Assembly (NCBI GenBank): GCA_048262655.1
Contig: JBLXEY010000002.1
Span: forward strand, 248,001-312,000
DNA: 64,000 bases
Direction of reading: 5' to 3'
Source of the DNA: JABMNT01 sp048262655
GTDB lineage: Bacteria > Pseudomonadota > Alphaproteobacteria > Rhodospirillales > Casp-alpha2
Both the position numbers and the translations under genes were made by a program. Below the pieces are notes generated by a model. It was not told the DNA's origin. It saw nothing but the letters and a program-made list of their open reading frames with translations, and ran no database searches. Within the stretch, counting starts at the first letter, position 1. The number at the start of each line of letters is the position of its first letter. Positions 17,182 through 26,619 of the stretch are shown here, in pieces.

Positions 17182-18774
17182 TTAGTTCAACATTGATTTG
17201 CCGCGCACCATATCGGCCCCCTTCTCCGCAATCATGACCACGGGTGAATAGGTGTTGGAGCTGACGACCCTGGGCATGATGGAGGAATCAATAACGCGTA
17301 AGCCTTCAATGCCACGCACTTTTAAATCGGGTGTGACGACACTGCGCGGATCGGATGCAGGTCCCATACGGCACGAGCCCGCCGGGTGATAATCCGTCTT
17401 GCAATTTTCCCGACCGAAAGCGGCGATCTCATCATCGGTTTGAACATCCGGACCGGGTGAAACTTCGCCTTTAATGTAGGGCTTGAAGCTCGGTTGCTGC
17501 ATGATTTTGCGACCGATCTTAAAACCCTTGATTGAGGTTTCCAGATCATGCGGGTCGGACCAGAAATTGGGATCGATGATTGGTGCTTCGTTCGGGTCGG
17601 ATGATCTGAGCGTGACGCTGCCCCGACTTCTGGGTTGCATGATCGTCGAGTTGAGTGTGACACCGTTATCAAGTTTTTTGACGCCGCGCTCCAGCCCAGA
17701 TCCGGGCAGAAAATGAAACTGAATATCCGGTGATGGCGCGTCTGTGTTGGCCCACCAGAAACCACCACCATCAACAAGGTTTGATGCCACCGGCCCTTTG
17801 CGGAACAACAGATATTGAAGACCTGCCCATGCGGCCATATGGAAAGGTTTGTAACGATCAAAGCTGTGGTCATCTGTGCATTCACTGACCTGAAAAATAT
17901 CGACATGATCGTGCAGGTTCTTGCCGACGCCCGGAAGGTCCGCGACAACGTCAATGCCCAGGGCTTTCAATTCGTCGGCAGGACCAATGCCCGATAACAA
18001 CAATAACTTTGGCGAGCCGATGGCCCCGGCTGTCACCAAAACTTCTCGCGCGCATTTTAGAGTGCGGATCGATCCACCTTGTTTCATAACAACGCCAGTA
18101 GCCCGTCCATCTTCGACCGTGATATTTTCCACCATTGCGTTTGTTTCAATTGATAAATTGGGCCGTGATAAGACGGGACGAAGGTAGGAGACAGGTGCGC
18201 TGGAGCGTCGGCCGTTGTGGGTCGTTGTTTGATAGAATCCGAATCCTTCCTGACTTTCTCCGTTAAAATCCGGGTTATAAGGGAACCCGGCTTCCTGACA
18301 GGCTTTGACGAAAATTCGTGTCATGCTTTGCGGTTCCGGATCGGAGACTTTTAACGGGCCATCAACGCCGTGCCATTTATTTGAAAAGCGCGGGTTATGT
18401 TCCGAGCGGCGGTAGTAAGGTAAAATCTCTTCATGCGACCAGCCTTCGCAACCGTGCTCGCTCGACCATTCGTTATAGTCGTTCGGGTTGCCGCGTGTGA
18501 AAACTTGCGCATTGATCGAGCTGCCACCGCCCAACACTTTGCCTTGCGGGTACCACATCTCCCGTCCGTTCAGATTTTTCTGAGGCGCTGTCGAGTACCC
18601 CCAGGAGCCAAGGGTGCCTGTCATCTTGGCGAAACCAGCGGGCATATGGATCAAGGGATGCCTGTCTGGTTTACCTGCTTCTAGCAATAGGACCTTTACA
18701 GTTGGGTCTTCCGTAAGGCGATGCGCTAAAACACACCCGGCCGGGCCTGAGCCGGCAATAATGTAATCGAACAT
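17182..18774 (-). CDS. GMC-family oxidoreductase (choline dehydrogenase-like)
   Basis: A 530-residue FAD enzyme of the glucose-methanol-choline family. It has the N-terminal dinucleotide fold (DYIIAGSGPAGCVLAHRL), the GMC signature 1 region (GKVLGGGSSINAQVFTRG), signature 2 (GAIGSPKLLLLSGIGP) and the C-terminal catalytic His/Asn region (DYHPAGSCRMG and SSNTYSPV). These enzymes oxidise alcohols to aldehydes; choline or another alkanol is possible. The frame is open to 18795, but the ATG at 18774 is preceded by an excellent GGGGAGG ribosome-binding site. No betaine aldehyde dehydrogenase or BetI is nearby, so choline is not assured. A second GMC paralogue lies at 44919-46532. Confidence 0.92.
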   Translation of the reverse strand: MFDYIIAGSGPAGCVLAHRLTEDPTVKVLLLEAGKPDRHPLIHMPAGFAKMTGTLGSWGYSTAPQKNLNGREMWYPQGKVLGGGSSINAQVFTRGNPNDYNEWSSEHGCEGWSHEEILPYYRRSEHNPRFSNKWHGVDGPLKVSDPEPQSMTRIFVKACQEAGFPYNPDFNGESQEGFGFYQTTTHNGRRSSAPVSYLRPVLSRPNLSIETNAMVENITVEDGRATGVVMKQGGSIRTLKCAREVLVTAGAIGSPKLLLLSGIGPADELKALGIDVVADLPGVGKNLHDHVDIFQVSECTDDHSFDRYKPFHMAAWAGLQYLLFRKGPVASNLVDGGGFWWANTDAPSPDIQFHFLPGSGLERGVKKLDNGVTLNSTIMQPRSRGSVTLRSSDPNEAPIIDPNFWSDPHDLETSIKGFKIGRKIMQQPSFKPYIKGEVSPGPDVQTDDEIAAFGRENCKTDYHPAGSCRMGPASDPRSVVTPDLKVRGIEGLRVIDSSIMPRVVSSNTYSPVVMIAEKGADMVRGKSMLN

Positions 18775-18916
18775 GTGAACCTCCCCAATAAGCAAAGCAA
18801 AAATACGGTTCGCCTCAGGTTAGCCTATCATAACGTCGAAGAATGTGAAGGGTTACTAAAACTGCGAGATCATTTCTTGATGCAATGGGAACATATAGTA
18901 CAAATGAGCTTGCTGA

Positions 18917-18935
18917 CACGGGTTACACACCCGTG
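18917..18935. promoter_or_regulatory. Dyad between the GMC oxidoreductase and aldo/keto reductase genes
   Basis: A perfect inverted repeat CACGGGT-N5-ACCCGTG lies in the 238-base divergent gap, 78 bases before the aldo/keto reductase start. The 19-base size fits a dimeric repressor operator; the cognate protein is not in the immediate neighbourhood. Confidence 0.4.
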
Positions 18936-19012
18936 ATGCGCATTATCATTCTTTGAATACTTTGGCGATACCACCAACGATCGCCCTCAACAAACGGTTA
19001 AGGATCAAGCAT

Positions 19013-20014
19013 ATGCAAAAACGCAAACTCGGAAATACGGGGACAACAGTCTCGCCTTTTGGGATCGGGGCCCTCTCCTTCTCCGATTTTTACGGGCCCA
19101 CAGATACCGAAAAGTCCCATGCGATTTTGTCGACAGCGCTGGATCTGGGGATTGATTTTCTCGATACCTCGAACGTTTATGGATTTGGTTTATCGGAGGA
19201 ACGGATCGGGTCCTTTTTGTCCAAACAAGGAGCAGGTAAAAGCGATTTGTTTAAGATTGCGACCAAGGGCGGGATTCGCCGGACTAAAGATAGAACAACA
19301 TCTTTTGATAACAGCCCTGAACACATTACCGAAGAACTTGATAAGTCCCTCAAGCGGTTAGGTGTCGATAACATTGAACTTTATTATATTCACCGGCGTG
19401 ATCCGAGCTGCCAGATAGAAGATGTTACCGAATTGTTGGCAGGATTTGTAAAGGACGGGAAAATTAATCAGTTCGGGTTTTCAGAGATTGCCCCTTCGAC
19501 TTTGGCACGGGCAGCTGCCGTCCATCCGGTTGGCGCTGTGCAGTCAGAATATTCCTTGTCGACGCGCGCTCCTGAACTGGGGCTGTTGCAAGGAACCGCT
19601 GCCATTGATGCCTCTTTCGTGGCTTTTAGCCCTGTCGGCCGTGGTCTGTTGACCGATACGCCACCATCGCGTGAAAAAGCGGAAAACATTCCCTTTTTGG
19701 CCAACAACCCAAGATTCATGGAACCAGACTTAAGCTATAATCTGGCGGCGACAGACCGTTTGCGGGCCTTTGCTGCGGATAAGGGGGTTAAGACCTCATC
19801 ACTCGCGATTGCCTGGTTGTTGCATCAGGGCGATCACGTGATCCCGATCCCGGGAACGCGCTCGACCGCACATTTACGGGAATTAGTAGCGGGTATAGAG
19901 CTAAAACTAAGCGCATCGGACTTGCAGGACATCGAGCAGATATTACCCGTTGGCTGGGCGCATGGCGATCGTTATACGGTTGCGAACTGGAACGGGCCAG
20001 AAAGGTTCTGTTAA
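19013..20014 (+). CDS. Aldo/keto reductase
   Basis: A 333-residue (beta/alpha)8 aldo/keto reductase that reduces carbonyls with NADPH. The early KRKLGNTGTTVSPFGIGALSF segment, the catalytic Asp/Tyr in DFLDTSNVYGFGLSEE (about residues 39-54), Lys in KIATKGG and His in YYIHRRDP form the catalytic tetrad context. The C-terminal VIPIPGTRS binds the cofactor phosphate. The frame is open to 18953, but the ATG at 19013 has AAGGA about nine bases upstream and begins at the family N-terminus. It diverges from the GMC oxidoreductase, and the two may be part of one alcohol/carbonyl pathway; that is inference. Confidence 0.9.
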   Translation: MQKRKLGNTGTTVSPFGIGALSFSDFYGPTDTEKSHAILSTALDLGIDFLDTSNVYGFGLSEERIGSFLSKQGAGKSDLFKIATKGGIRRTKDRTTSFDNSPEHITEELDKSLKRLGVDNIELYYIHRRDPSCQIEDVTELLAGFVKDGKINQFGFSEIAPSTLARAAAVHPVGAVQSEYSLSTRAPELGLLQGTAAIDASFVAFSPVGRGLLTDTPPSREKAENIPFLANNPRFMEPDLSYNLAATDRLRAFAADKGVKTSSLAIAWLLHQGDHVIPIPGTRSTAHLRELVAGIELKLSASDLQDIEQILPVGWAHGDRYTVANWNGPERFC

Positions 20015-20192
20015 ACCTCCTTCCAAGCCCGCATGGACTTAAAATTCGAGTCTCCGACGATTGTTGTTAATGTTGACGGCTCTTTTTCTATGTCGGTTTT
20101 ACAAGACATAGGCGATCAAAACTCGAAGATTGGTTCTCAGCAATGGGAACCGTTACGGACGTATCAACCAGTGAAAAAATTGGAAAAATAAC

Positions 20193-21107
20193 ATGTTTAA
20201 GATTCATGCCATATTAACAAAATCATCATGTTTTCTAACACCCCTATTCGCCGTGGCTGCTGTTACTTCGGTGCTATCAACATCACTATCAATCACGCAA
20301 AGTTACGCAGCTGACACATTCGTCTTCACAGCGATTCCTGATGAAGATGAAAGCCGCCTGCGTGCGCGTTTTAATAAGGTTGCCGACTACTTGGGTAAAG
20401 AGCTTGGTATCGATGCCAAGTATATCCCCGTTAAATCCTATGCGGCTGCGGTGACGGCCTTTCGCAACGATCAGGTACAGTTAGCCTGGTTTGGCGGATT
20501 GTCTGGCGTTCGCGCACGGACGCTTGTAGCCGGGTCAGAGGCAATTGCTCAAGGCTATGAAGATCAGGCGTTCGAGACCTATTTCATCGCACATGCCAGT
20601 ACCGGCTTGAAGCCATCTGCCGCGTTTCCTAAAGAGATTGCAGACAAGGTTTTCACTTTTGGTTCAAAAGGATCAACGTCCGGGCGCTTGATGCCAGAAT
20701 TTTACGTGCGCGAAAACCTCGGGAAATCTCCGCAAGACGTATTTAAAAAAGTTGGCTTCAGCGGCAATCATTCGAAAACCATTCAGCTGGTTCAATCGGG
20801 TGCCTATCAAGTTGGTGCGGTGAATTTCAAGGTTTGGGAAAACGAATTGAAAGCCGGAAAGATTGATACGGACAAAATCTCGATTATTTGGAAGACACCA
20901 CCTTACCCGGATTATCAGTGGTCGATCCGGGGGGATGTCGATGCCAAATATGGAGCAGGCTTCAAAGACAAGGTCCAAAAGGTTCTTTTGGGTATGAAGG
21001 ATAAAGACTTGCTGGCCTCGTTCCCACGCTCCAGTTTTATTCCAGCGACCAATGCGGACTACAAACCCATCCTTGACGTTGCAAAGGCCATCAAATTGAT
21101 CGACTGA
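20193..21107 (+). CDS. PhnD-like ABC transporter substrate-binding protein (putative selenium oxyanion uptake)
   Basis: A 304-residue periplasmic binding protein with a signal sequence (cleavage probably near the AYA-AD at about 38-42) and a PhnD-like fold. It shows PDEDESRLRARFNKVADYLGKEL near the mature N-terminus, VKSYAAAVTAFRNDQVQLAWFGG and FGSKGSTSGRLMPEFY. PhnD proteins bind phosphonates, but here the gene heads an operon ending in a SelD fusion, the arrangement named putative selenate/selenium ABC transporters in genome annotation. It lies 16 bases before the ATPase gene. The substrate is inferred from context; phosphonate or phosphite is the alternative, although no C-P lyase genes are present. 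Confidence 0.8.
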   Translation: MFKIHAILTKSSCFLTPLFAVAAVTSVLSTSLSITQSYAADTFVFTAIPDEDESRLRARFNKVADYLGKELGIDAKYIPVKSYAAAVTAFRNDQVQLAWFGGLSGVRARTLVAGSEAIAQGYEDQAFETYFIAHASTGLKPSAAFPKEIADKVFTFGSKGSTSGRLMPEFYVRENLGKSPQDVFKKVGFSGNHSKTIQLVQSGAYQVGAVNFKVWENELKAGKIDTDKISIIWKTPPYPDYQWSIRGDVDAKYGAGFKDKVQKVLLGMKDKDLLASFPRSSFIPATNADYKPILDVAKAIKLID

Positions 21108-21123
21108 TCGATTTGAAAGTATC

Positions 21124-21780
21124 TTGTTTCAACTCATCAATGAAAACCTTGGCTACAAACAAGGTGTTGTTCTGCACAATATCTCCCTTTCTATTGTGGA
21201 GGGGGAGCGTATTGCCCTTATTGGAGAAAGCGGTGCGGGCAAGTCGACGTTGTTGTCCGCGCTGCAAAGTCGGTTTCATGCGAAAGCCGCCCTTATCCCA
21301 CAGGATATCGGTTTGGTGCGAAACCTAAGTGTTTTTCATAACATTTATATGGGTCGTTTAAACGCCAACTCGACCGCTCATAATCTGCTGAACCTGGTCT
21401 GGCCGCAAAAAAAGGAAGTGGCGGAAATCAGACCTCTTGTTGAGCGATTGGGCCTTAGCGACAACCTTTTCAAAACCACAGGTGAGCTTTCCGGGGGGCA
21501 GCAACAAAGAACCGCCGTGTGCCGGGCGCTCTATCAAGGTGGTGATGCTGTCATCGGTGACGAGCCCGTCTCGGCCGTCGATCGTCACATGGCGGGCCTT
21601 GTTATGGAAACTTTGTACGAGAAATTCGATACGGCTGTACTCGCCATGCATGACGTTGATTTAGCCCTAACGTATTCAAGCCGGATCATTGGTTTGAAGG
21701 ATGAAAAAATTGCGCTCGACCAATCTGCCGATACGCTGACCCGGAAAGATGTCGACTTTTTGTATGCGGTTGCCGGGTGA
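21124..21780 (+). CDS. ABC transporter ATP-binding protein (PhnC-like)
   Basis: A 218-residue ABC ATPase. Walker A GESGAGKST, the LSGGQQQR signature and Walker B with DEPVSAVD are present, so all core motifs look intact. It is shorter than typical PhnC (about 250-270 residues). The Q-loop region reads LIPQDIGLV. Translation seems to begin at TTG 21124, since no in-frame ATG precedes the family N-terminus (FQLINENLGYKQGVVLH). The end overlaps the permease start by four bases (GTGA), pointing to translational coupling. It energises uptake with the permease and the PhnD-like binding protein at the inner membrane. Confidence 0.88.
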   Translation: MFQLINENLGYKQGVVLHNISLSIVEGERIALIGESGAGKSTLLSALQSRFHAKAALIPQDIGLVRNLSVFHNIYMGRLNANSTAHNLLNLVWPQKKEVAEIRPLVERLGLSDNLFKTTGELSGGQQQRTAVCRALYQGGDAVIGDEPVSAVDRHMAGLVMETLYEKFDTAVLAMHDVDLALTYSSRIIGLKDEKIALDQSADTLTRKDVDFLYAVAG

Positions 21781-23303
21781 CGGCACTTGATGCAATGAGC
21801 AAAGAAGACCTCATACGTCCCCGGTACTCATCGATGATGCGAACCAGTCTGGTGTTTGTTGGTGTCGCTGTTCTAGCGTTTTTATTTGCAGATGTTTCGA
21901 TCACAACGATTGACCCATGGGCTGAGATCAATCGGATGTTTATCGGCGCTCTTACGCCTGATTTTTTTGCGGTTGAAGCCATCGGCTCAGCCGTCATTAA
22001 AACCGTGGCGTTCGCATTATTGGGGGTCGCCATCGGCGCCGTCGCCGGCTTTGGTTTGGCTCAGGTTTTTCATCTTCGTTTAGTGCGTTTTGTGTGTTCG
22101 TTCGTGCGTTCCATACATGAGCTGTTCTGGGCGTTGATCTTTCTGCAAATGTTAGGGCTAACACCCTTAACCGGGATACTGGCGATTGCCATTCCTTATG
22201 CAGGTATCTGTGCAAAAGTCTATGCGGAGACTTTGGAAGAAGCGCACCTCCCTGCCCTGCAGGCTGTACCAGCGAGAACCCGTTCGCTCTCAACGTTCTT
22301 TTATGTACGGCTACCGGATGTCTGGACACATATTGTCAATTACACCAGCTATCGTTTTGAGTGCGGATTGAGATCCAGTGCCGTTCTGGGGTTTGTCGGT
22401 TTACCAACGCTCGGGTTCTATCTGGAGACAGCTTTCAGCGAAGGCAATTACTCTGAAGCCTCCGCCCTTCTGATCACCTTTTATTTAATGATCGCATCGC
22501 TTCGATTTTGGCTGCGGCCAAGATTGGTCGGGTTTTATCTGCTCATTGCCCCGTTTGTGTTGGGCGGCGGGATGGATATCAAGTTAGCCAATGTCAGTCG
22601 TTTTCTAACGGTTGATATTGTACCGACACCACTTCGCACCGGAAGCTTGTTTGAGGCGTCGTCATGGCAGTCCTTTTTTGATTGGACGGCTCATTTGCTA
22701 ATGGATCAGGCGCTTCCTGGGATTGTCGCAACCCTATTGTTAACCCAAATTGCGCTCGTTGGAACAGCGTTCCTGAGCCTTGCGTTCTTTCCGTTGATAT
22801 CGGAAAAGTTCCTGGGCAAGACCGGCCGTTTTGTCGGGAATATCTTTCTTGTGGTTCTGCGTTCAACGCCGGAATTTATTCTGGCCTATATCTTCCTGCT
22901 TCTTTGGGGGCCTTCCATGCTGCCGGCAGTCATCGCGTTGTCCCTTCATAACGGTGCGATCATCGGTCATTTGATGGGACGGTTTAGCAACGAAGTAAAA
23001 CTGCGCCCCGATCACGTAACGGGACTTAATCTTTATGGTTATGAAATTATTCCAAGGGTCTATGGTCAGTTCTTGGCATTTCTGTTTTATCGCTGGGAAG
23101 TCATCATGCGTGAGACGGCAATCTTGGGGATACTTGGCATTGCGACGCTCGGGTTTTACGTGGATAGTGCAATGGCAGATATCAGGCTTGATCGGGCCTT
23201 GTTTTTAATCCTGATCACAGCACTCTTGAACGTCGGTATTGATAGCCTGTCGCGTGCTATCCGAAAACGTTTGCGTCTCAATCGCGCTGTACAAAGCTAC
23301 TGA
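21777..23303 (+). CDS. Fused double PhnE-like ABC permease
   Basis: A 508-residue permease made of two PhnE-like membrane halves in one chain (about residues 15-240 and 290-500). Each half has five to six helices and an EAA-like cytoplasmic loop: in the first half near YAGICAKVYAETLEEAHLPAL, in the second near HNGAIIGHLMGRFSNEVKL. Both halves share the late motif (A/E)xLGFxGxxTLGFY. Usual PhnE proteins are single-domain and about 260 residues, so this is a fusion that builds the full channel alone. It starts with GTG overlapping the ATPase stop by four bases. The selD fusion gene follows after 19 bases. Confidence 0.88.
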   Translation: MTALDAMSKEDLIRPRYSSMMRTSLVFVGVAVLAFLFADVSITTIDPWAEINRMFIGALTPDFFAVEAIGSAVIKTVAFALLGVAIGAVAGFGLAQVFHLRLVRFVCSFVRSIHELFWALIFLQMLGLTPLTGILAIAIPYAGICAKVYAETLEEAHLPALQAVPARTRSLSTFFYVRLPDVWTHIVNYTSYRFECGLRSSAVLGFVGLPTLGFYLETAFSEGNYSEASALLITFYLMIASLRFWLRPRLVGFYLLIAPFVLGGGMDIKLANVSRFLTVDIVPTPLRTGSLFEASSWQSFFDWTAHLLMDQALPGIVATLLLTQIALVGTAFLSLAFFPLISEKFLGKTGRFVGNIFLVVLRSTPEFILAYIFLLLWGPSMLPAVIALSLHNGAIIGHLMGRFSNEVKLRPDHVTGLNLYGYEIIPRVYGQFLAFLFYRWEVIMRETAILGILGIATLGFYVDSAMADIRLDRALFLILITALLNVGIDSLSRAIRKRLRLNRAVQSY

Positions 23304-23322
23304 TACAAACGGATATTATGAT

Positions 23323-25590
23323 ATGAAATCGACGTCTCATCCTGTTTTGAAAGACCTTGTCTTGATTGGTGGCGGGCATGCTCATGTCGCCGTCATTAAA
23401 AGTTTTGGCATGAAACCGATCCCCGGCGTTCGGTTGACCGTGATTTCGCGCGATATTCACACCCCTTATTCCGGTATGTTACCGGGCTACGTCGCCGGTC
23501 ATTACCCCCATGATGAAGTGCACATTGACCTAAGACCCTTGGCTCAGTTTGCTGGCGCGCGACTTTATCACAGTGAAGTCACCAAAATTAATACCGTTAG
23601 CAAAACCGTCCGCTGCAACAATCGTCCCGATGTACCCTACGATGTTCTTTCCATCAATGTTGGCTCGACACCTCGGATTGCAGAAATTCCAGGAGCCCGT
23701 GAAAACGCCGTTGCGGTCAAACCGATCAATCGCTTCGTCGAGCGCTGGAACCTGTTGCTTGAACGCACCATAAAACAACCCGGCCCGCACCGGATTTGTG
23801 TCGTCGGCGCGGGGGCGGCAGGTGTCGAATTGTTATTGGCTATTCAGTTCAGACTTCAAAACGAATTAAATGCCTTGGGCCGTGGGGCTGAGGAGTTGAG
23901 GTTCGATCTGGTCAGCAAGTCGGCAGAAATTATGCCACAGTTCCCAGCCGCGGTCCGCAACCGCTTTGATAACATTCTGCAAGAACGCGGTGTCACAGTT
24001 CACCGGGGTGTTGAAGCAACGAAAGCCAAAAACGGAGCGCTCCAGATATCTGACGGCACTCAGCTTGAAGTTGATGAAACTTTATTTGTCACGGCGGCAG
24101 GAGCGGCGCCCTGGCTTCAGCAATCGGGTCTCGAAGTTGATGAGCACGGTTTTGTTAAGGTACGCGATACTCTGCAGGTGCTGGATCAGAATGATATTTT
24201 CGCCGTCGGAGATGTCGCAGCTGTGGTCAATTATCCGCGCCCCAAGGCTGGCGTGTTCGCGGTCCGTCAGGGAAAGCCGCTGACGGATAACCTGCGACGT
24301 CTGTTACTCAAGCAAAAACCAAAACCTTTCGCGCCTCAGTCTTCCATTCTGGCATTAATCAGTTCAGGTGATAAATACGCGGTTGCTTCCAAGGGGCCGT
24401 TCTCTCTTTCCGGTAAATCCTTGTGGACGTGGAAGGACTGGATTGATCGCCGCTTTATGGAGACGTTTTCGATCCTGCCTGAGATGACCGAACCGACTGA
24501 ACCGGGGGTAGACCCCGCCTTGACCAATCAGGATACGTTTAAGGAAATCTCTTCCATTGCCATGCGCTGTGGCGGATGCGGTGCGAAGGTTGGCGGCGGA
24601 GTTTTGACCCGGGCCTTGTCAGAACTCAAACCCTCCCCCCGTGACGATATTCTGATCGGACTGCATGACCCCGACGATGCAGCTGTTGTTGAAGTTCCTG
24701 CTGGCAAAGTTATGGTTCACACGGTTGATTACTTCCGTTCCTTCATCGATGACCCTTATGTATTCGGAAAAATTGCCGCCAATCATAGCCTGAGCGATAT
24801 CTTTGCCATGGGCGGTGAAGCGCAATCTGCATTAGCCATTGCCACGGTGCCTTTTGGGATTGAACGTCAGATCGAGGCGACCCTCAATCAAATGATGACG
24901 GGGGCCATGGAAATGCTGAACGGTGCCAACGCGGCATTGGTTGGCGGGCATACCAGCGAAGGTGCGGAACTGGCACTCGGTTTTTCCGTTAACGGATTGG
25001 TAGATAAAGAAAAGATTATGCGTAAAGGCGGCCTGCAACCGGGCAATGTTCTGATTCTAACCAAAGCCCTTGGCACCGGAACTTTATTTGCCGCGGACAT
25101 GCAGGGCAAAGCCAAAGGCCGTTGGATCGATGACGCGCTCGACTCGATGGTCTTGTCGAACCGTCTATCGGCCGAATGCCTGTTCAGGCATGGGGCGACG
25201 GCCTGCACCGATGTGACCGGTTTTGGGTTTTTGGGTCATATGGTTGAAATGACCCGCCCTTCCGGGGTTGATGTTGAAATCGATATGAGCGCCCTGCCAA
25301 TTCTGGACGGTGCTCTGGAGACGATCCGCATGGGGCACTTAAGCAGCCTACAACCTGCGAACGTCCGCCTGCGCCGCGCTATTCGTAATCAGGAGCAAGC
25401 AATTACCAGTGCACTTTATCCGTTGGTCTACGATCCTCAAACGTCTGGAGGATTGCTTGCAGGTATACCTGCGGAGAACGCAGACGCCTGTCTGGCGGAA
25501 CTTAAAAAGATCGGGCACTCAAGTTCGGCAGTGGTCGGGCGCGTGATAGAACAAAGCGAACATTTGGAGCCAGTGACCTTGGTTCCTTAG
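23323..25590 (+). CDS. selD: NADH dehydrogenase-like / selenide, water dikinase fusion (SelD)
   Basis: A 755-residue two-part protein. Residues about 10-385 form an FAD/NAD(P) disulfide-type oxidoreductase (VLIGGGHAHV at 13-22, VVGAGAAGVEL at 160-170, FAVGDVAAV near 293-301). Residues about 405-745 form SelD, which makes selenophosphate from selenide, ATP and water. The SelD active-site motif is CGGCGAK at 416-422, with the catalytic residue as an ordinary Cys (Cys419) and Lys422; no in-frame UGA is used. Such fusions are known. The reductase may supply reduced selenium to the kinase half. The frame is open to 23239, but the ATG at 23323 starts at the family N-terminus. It is the last gene of the ABC operon. 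Confidence 0.93.
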   Translation: MKSTSHPVLKDLVLIGGGHAHVAVIKSFGMKPIPGVRLTVISRDIHTPYSGMLPGYVAGHYPHDEVHIDLRPLAQFAGARLYHSEVTKINTVSKTVRCNNRPDVPYDVLSINVGSTPRIAEIPGARENAVAVKPINRFVERWNLLLERTIKQPGPHRICVVGAGAAGVELLLAIQFRLQNELNALGRGAEELRFDLVSKSAEIMPQFPAAVRNRFDNILQERGVTVHRGVEATKAKNGALQISDGTQLEVDETLFVTAAGAAPWLQQSGLEVDEHGFVKVRDTLQVLDQNDIFAVGDVAAVVNYPRPKAGVFAVRQGKPLTDNLRRLLLKQKPKPFAPQSSILALISSGDKYAVASKGPFSLSGKSLWTWKDWIDRRFMETFSILPEMTEPTEPGVDPALTNQDTFKEISSIAMRCGGCGAKVGGGVLTRALSELKPSPRDDILIGLHDPDDAAVVEVPAGKVMVHTVDYFRSFIDDPYVFGKIAANHSLSDIFAMGGEAQSALAIATVPFGIERQIEATLNQMMTGAMEMLNGANAALVGGHTSEGAELALGFSVNGLVDKEKIMRKGGLQPGNVLILTKALGTGTLFAADMQGKAKGRWIDDALDSMVLSNRLSAECLFRHGATACTDVTGFGFLGHMVEMTRPSGVDVEIDMSALPILDGALETIRMGHLSSLQPANVRLRRAIRNQEQAITSALYPLVYDPQTSGGLLAGIPAENADACLAELKKIGHSSSAVVGRVIEQSEHLEPVTLVP

Positions 25591-25623
25591 AATTCTCGGA
25601 AATGTTTTAACATAGAGCGATTT

Positions 25624-26619
25624 TCATAGCCATTTGAAAACTTTGAATATCAATAGTTCTATGGCGATAAGTGCTGCGGACCCGCCGCAGACGGCCCAAA
25701 AGGCCCATTCTGTTTCAGCCCCCGGAATACCGCCCACATTAACGCCAAGCAGGCCTGTCAAAAACCCGAGCGGTAACATGATGGTCGCGACAATCGTTAG
25801 GACATACATGGTTTTTTCCATGCGATGCGATGCACGATTTATAAGTTCATCTTGAATGACTGAAGCCCGTTCGCGGGCTTCGTCCAGGTCCTCGGTAATA
25901 CGGGTGACTTGATCTACCGTTTCGCGCAACCGCCCGCGTACGGGTTCCGTCAACCAATCCGCATCGATTTGAACCAAGCGGTTCAGGGCGTCTCTTTGCG
26001 GCGCGATGTAGCGCCGCATAGAGATCGTTTGCCGGCGAAAGCCATTCAGTTGATGACGGACTTCACGAATACCCGGTTGGGCTTTATCGTCTATACCCAC
26101 AAGACCTTCTTCAAGTTCAGCAACCAAATCATTCATGTCAGAAACCACAGGACCCATGCGATCGGTCAAGCGGCTGGCTATTCTGGCGACAAGATGGGCG
26201 GTTGATTGCGCGCCACGGCCATCATCGAGTTGCTTGCGGACATCTTCGACGGCCATAAGGCGGCGAAACCGTGTTGTGATGATCCGGTCTTCTTCAATCC
26301 ACATACGAATGGAAACCAGATCCTCTGGGTCCGCTCCTGGATTCAAGTTCACCCCCCGGAGGTTCAATAACACACCTTCATCAGATACTGTGCACCGCGG
26401 ACGAGATTCAAGCGCCATCAGTCCGTCGACATGAAAGTTGCTAAGCCGGCTGTGTTCGTTGAGCCAGTTCAAAGTGCCAGGATGGGTCGCGTCTAAATGA
26501 ATCCATATCGGACCATCGGCAGAACTCCAGCGATTAACGTCTTCCCATTTGAGGTTTGTCCCTCCACCTTTACCATTAAGGGCGTATGCACAAATTAGTT
26601 CTTCATGTTGTGTCATCAT
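25624..26619 (-). CDS. ZntB/CorA-family cation transporter
   Basis: A 331-residue CorA-superfamily protein. A large soluble N-terminal domain and long helical stalk (about residues 120-260) precede two C-terminal helices (about 272-292 and 305-325). The pore motif is GVN in TGLLGVNVGG (residues 293-302 region), the ZntB-type variant of the GMN of magnesium CorA, followed by WAFW. ZntB proteins move zinc; the direction and ion are inferred. The start codon is ATGATG with an upstream AGCGAGGA ribosome-binding site. The gene is convergent with selD and 33 bases from it. Confidence 0.9.
   Translation of the reverse strand: MMTQHEELICAYALNGKGGGTNLKWEDVNRWSSADGPIWIHLDATHPGTLNWLNEHSRLSNFHVDGLMALESRPRCTVSDEGVLLNLRGVNLNPGADPEDLVSIRMWIEEDRIITTRFRRLMAVEDVRKQLDDGRGAQSTAHLVARIASRLTDRMGPVVSDMNDLVAELEEGLVGIDDKAQPGIREVRHQLNGFRRQTISMRRYIAPQRDALNRLVQIDADWLTEPVRGRLRETVDQVTRITEDLDEARERASVIQDELINRASHRMEKTMYVLTIVATIMLPLGFLTGLLGVNVGGIPGAETEWAFWAVCGGSAALIAIELLIFKVFKWL

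Noticed and set aside
17182..18774. Assignment of the GMC enzyme as BetA of a betaine pathway
   Set aside because: No betaine aldehyde dehydrogenase, BetI or choline transporter is nearby, and a second GMC paralogue exists, so only the family is claimed.
20020..20060. tRNA-like T-arm near TTCGAGTCTCC before the selenium operon, considered as a possible tRNA-Sec
   Set aside because: The T-loop is not canonical (the TTC is not at the loop start) and no acceptor, D or anticodon arms could be folded around it.
23323..25590. SelD as a selenoprotein with in-frame UGA
   Set aside because: The active-site motif reads CGGCGAK with TGT and TGC codons, and the frame has no internal stop, so it is a Cys-type SelD.
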